Shown piece after piece: positions 61,680-64,000 of a stretch of 64,000 bases of DNA. Both the position numbers and the translations under genes were made by a program. The notes beneath the pieces are model-generated. The model saw only the letters and a list, made by a program, of their open reading frames with translations. It was not told the DNA's origin and did not search any database. Every line of letters begins with the position of its first letter. Position 1 is the stretch's first letter. This DNA comes from Rugamonas fusca (lineage in GTDB: Bacteria > Pseudomonadota > Gammaproteobacteria > Burkholderiales > Burkholderiaceae_D). Location of the stretch: NCBI RefSeq assembly GCF_014042365.1, contig NZ_JACEZS010000001.1, positions 682,001-746,000 of the forward strand, written 5' to 3'.

Positions 61680-62485
61680 CGGGCCCCGACCTGCTGCGCC
61701 GGCACGCCGGCCGGCTCGACACCGAGGTGGGCGCCTGCTATCCCGGCAGCCACGCCATCTTCCGTGGCCACGACCTGCACCGCGACCTGCGCGCGCTGGA
61801 CTGGGTCGACCTGTACGTGTTCGGCATCACGGGCCGGCGCCTCGCCCCGGCCCAGGTGGCCATGCTGCATGCGATCTGGGTCTGCACCAGCTATCCCGAC
61901 GCGCGCCTGTGGAACAACCGGGTGGCGGCACTGGCCGGCAGCGCCCGCAGCAGCGCCAACCTGGGCATCGTGGCCGCGCTGGCCCTGTCGGAGGCCACCG
62001 TGTACGGCGGCCAGGCCGGGATGCGCGCCATCGCCTTCCTGCAGGCGACGCGCCAGGCCGTCGAGGACGGCGCGGCGCTGGCGCCGCTGGTGCTGGCCGA
62101 GGCCCGCGCGCGGCGCGTGTACGGCTATGGCCGCCCCATCCACGCCACGGATGAAAGGTTGCCGTGGATCATGGAACTGGCCCGCGAACACGGGCTGGAC
62201 GGCGGTGCGCACGTGCAACTGGCGTTCGACGTGGAAAAAGTGTTGCTTCCGCACTACCCACAGTTGCGTATGAACTACGCCGCGCTGCATGCGGCCCTGA
62301 TCGCCGACATGGGCCTGTCAGCGCGCGAATACCAGCTGCTGCGCATCCCGACTTTCCTCGCGGGCATGCCGCCTTGCTTGGTGGAAGCGGCGGAAAAGCC
62401 CGAAGGCGTACTGTTCGCCACCCCCTGCGAGGGCGTCGCCTACGCGGGCCTGGCGCGCCGCGACTGGCCCGGCGCCGGCAATTGA
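61676..62485 (+). CDS. Citrate-synthase-fold protein B (degenerate active site)
   Basis: A 269-residue partner of protein A. SYPDARLWNNRVAALAGSAR and the following helix are recognisable citrate-synthase-family features. All three catalytic positions look changed: the HGGA motif reads EATVYGGQAGM (histidine to tyrosine), GFGHPVY reads YGYGRPIHATDERL (histidine to arginine), and NVDG reads MNYAALHAALIADMG (aspartate to alanine). It is probably a non-catalytic or differently acting subunit that pairs with A, as the ATGA overlap of the genes suggests. GGGGAGGC serves as its ribosome site. Confidence 0.78.
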   Translation: MTGPDLLRRHAGRLDTEVGACYPGSHAIFRGHDLHRDLRALDWVDLYVFGITGRRLAPAQVAMLHAIWVCTSYPDARLWNNRVAALAGSARSSANLGIVAALALSEATVYGGQAGMRAIAFLQATRQAVEDGAALAPLVLAEARARRVYGYGRPIHATDERLPWIMELAREHGLDGGAHVQLAFDVEKVLLPHYPQLRMNYAALHAALIADMGLSAREYQLLRIPTFLAGMPPCLVEAAEKPEGVLFATPCEGVAYAGLARRDWPGAGN

Positions 62486-62559
62486 CGGTGCATATTTTGA
62501 ACATTTGCCGTCAGGTGCACGCTACAATGCAAAAAATCATCACCACAGGAGACACGATT

Positions 62560-64000
62560 TTGAAGTCGTCGCATGCGTACCGTTTCTGCCTGGCAGCCGC
62601 CCTGACCGTTCCCGTTGCCCTGGCCCACGCCCAACCATCGAGCGAGGAAGAGGAATTGACGCTGGTGTACGGTGACAACGACAGCGTCAGTATCGCCACC
62701 GGCAACGTGCAGGCCCTGCGCCGCGCGCCATCCGTGGCCTCGGTGATCACGGCGGCCGACATCGCCGCCATGGGCGCGACCGACCTGGACCAGGTACTGG
62801 AGACGGTGCCCGGCATCCATGTGGCCCGCAGCGCCAACAATTATTCGCCCCTGTACGTGGTGCGCGGCATTTTCAGCGCCTACCTGCCGCAACTGCTCGT
62901 GATGCAAAATGGCGTGCCCATCACCACCATTTACCAGGGCAACAAGGGCAACCTGTGGGGCGGCTATCCCATCGAACACATCGCCCGCATCGAAATCATC
63001 CGCGGCCCCGGCTCGGCCCTGTACGGTTCGGACGCCTTCTCCGGCGTCATCAACATCATCACCAAGGGCCCGGCCGAAACCCAGGGCACGGAACTGGGCG
63101 CGCGCGTGGGCGCCTTCCATACGTATGACGGCTGGGTGCAGCACGGCGGCAAGGCCGGCCCGATGGACGTGGCCGCCTATGTGCGCGTGGGCCAGACCGA
63201 TGGCTTCAAGAGCATCATCGACGCCGACGCCCAGACCCGCAACGACCACATCTTCGGCACCCACGCCAGCTACGCGCCGGGGCCGGTCAACGTGGGCAAC
63301 AAGGCCGTGGACGCCAACCTGGAACTGGGCCTGGACAAGTGGAAGGCCCGTTTCGGCTACAAGCTGCGCGACGACCTGGGCACGGGCGCCGGCATCGCCT
63401 CCGCGCTCGACCCCGTGGGCAAGCAAAAGAGTGAACGCATCACCACCGGCCTGAGCTGGGCCGATCCCCAGTTCCGCCCCGACTGGGGCCTGGGCGCCAG
63501 CGTCAACACGCTGCAGTACATGCAGCAGATTCCCGTCGACTTCCAGCTGCTGCCGCCGGGCACGGTGCTGCCCACCGGCGCCTTCCCCAACGGCATGCTG
63601 GGCGGGCCGGACACGACCGAACGCCAGGTACGCCTGGCCGCCTACGCCGACTACAGCGGCATCGAGGGCCACCGTGTGCGCCTGGGCGCCGGCCACGACG
63701 ACCTGAATATGTACCACACCCACGAGACGCGCAATTTCACCTACGCGGCCAACGGTACGCCGATCCCGCTGCCGGCCGTGGTCGATTTTTCCGACACCAA
63801 CCCGTTCATCTTCCCGCAGCACCGCCGGCTCGACTACCTGTACCTGCAGGATGAATGGAACTTCGCCAAGGACTGGAACCTGACGGCCGGCGTGCGCCAT
63901 GACCGCTATTCGGATTTCGGCGGCACCACCAATCCCCGCCTGGCGCTGGTGTGGGACGCCAGCTTCGACCTGACGGCCAAGCTGCTGTATGGCCGCGCGT
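62560..64000 (+). CDS. TonB-dependent outer-membrane receptor, N-terminal part
   Basis: The gene runs off the right edge; 480 codons are present. A signal peptide (SHAYRFCLAAALTVPVALAH, cut near AQ) leads to a short region with LTLVYGD that may be the TonB box, then the plug domain: SVASVITAADIAAMG, VLETVPGIHVARSANNYSP, VRGIFSAYL, ARIEIIRGPGSALYGSDAFS and GVINIITKG. Barrel strands follow. The start is a TTG at 62560 with AGGAGA seven bases upstream; an in-frame ATG at 62527 lacks a ribosome site and adds 11 residues. It lies 75 bases after gene B, so it may belong to the same system and import its ligand or product. Confidence 0.93.
   Translation, partial: MKSSHAYRFCLAAALTVPVALAHAQPSSEEEELTLVYGDNDSVSIATGNVQALRRAPSVASVITAADIAAMGATDLDQVLETVPGIHVARSANNYSPLYVVRGIFSAYLPQLLVMQNGVPITTIYQGNKGNLWGGYPIEHIARIEIIRGPGSALYGSDAFSGVINIITKGPAETQGTELGARVGAFHTYDGWVQHGGKAGPMDVAAYVRVGQTDGFKSIIDADAQTRNDHIFGTHASYAPGPVNVGNKAVDANLELGLDKWKARFGYKLRDDLGTGAGIASALDPVGKQKSERITTGLSWADPQFRPDWGLGASVNTLQYMQQIPVDFQLLPPGTVLPTGAFPNGMLGGPDTTERQVRLAAYADYSGIEGHRVRLGAGHDDLNMYHTHETRNFTYAANGTPIPLPAVVDFSDTNPFIFPQHRRLDYLYLQDEWNFAKDWNLTAGVRHDRYSDFGGTTNPRLALVWDASFDLTAKLLYGRA

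Overview
This window looks like chromosomal DNA of a high-GC betaproteobacterium, most likely an Oxalobacteraceae member of the Massilia/Duganella/Janthinobacterium type. That placement is inferred from gene content, codon use and the style of the repeats; no marker gene is present to prove it. Genes are densely packed, mostly in operons. I see no rRNA, tRNA, CRISPR array, phage or insertion sequence.

Region 1 (1-25 kb) is a purine and glyoxylate salvage block. A truncated membrane urate oxidase (puuD), a UraD-AllC fusion, xdhABC and guanine deaminase take guanine, xanthine and urate towards allantoate. A minus-strand block (gcl, hyi, glxR, glycerate 2-kinase, pyruvate kinase, urea transporter) takes glyoxylate to glycerate, 2-phosphoglycerate and pyruvate and moves urea. 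LysR regulators lie at 556, 21108 and 23854. Two inverted-repeat elements, a near-perfect hairpin after 1494 and a REPIN/MITE-like element at 22016-22192, sit next to LysR genes. Unrelated genes here include an acyl-CoA ligase, an SRPBCC protein, a tautomerase, an exported DsrE-like protein and a quinone-oxidoreductase-type dehydrogenase.

Region 2 (25-38.5 kb) holds a DUF481 protein, purT, an orphan Tse2/Tsi2-like toxin-immunity pair, a LytS/LytR-type two-component pair downstream of a large hybrid histidine kinase, a second divergent hybrid kinase with a different sensor, and a small cassette of truncated hemoglobin, DUF1971 protein and hemerythrin that looks like nitric-oxide or oxygen defence.

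Region 3 (38.5-49.4 kb) is a complete thiosulfate-oxidation locus: soxCDYZAXB followed by rhodanese, thioredoxin-like and HbpS/GlcG-like genes, preceded by an ArsR-type repressor, a SoxH-like metallo-beta-lactamase-fold protein and a YeeE/YedE sulfur transporter. Three 22-bp palindromes of the form TATATGC-N8-GCATATA lie before soxC, before the repressor gene and in the divergent promoter of the hydrolase and transporter, which suggests one regulon.

Region 4 (49.6-57.7 kb) is a signalling module: two tandem periplasmic binding proteins without transporter partners, a 1489-residue kinase-receiver-HPt-GGDEF-EAL protein, and a convergent HD-GYP phosphodiesterase.

Region 5 (57.7-64 kb) is the least explained part. 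An AT-rich leader precedes a four-gene operon of an acetolactate-synthase-like ThDP enzyme, a short-chain dehydrogenase and two citrate-synthase-fold proteins whose catalytic residues are partly (first) or wholly (second) replaced, followed by a TonB-dependent receptor that runs off the right edge. This is my best candidate for an undescribed system.
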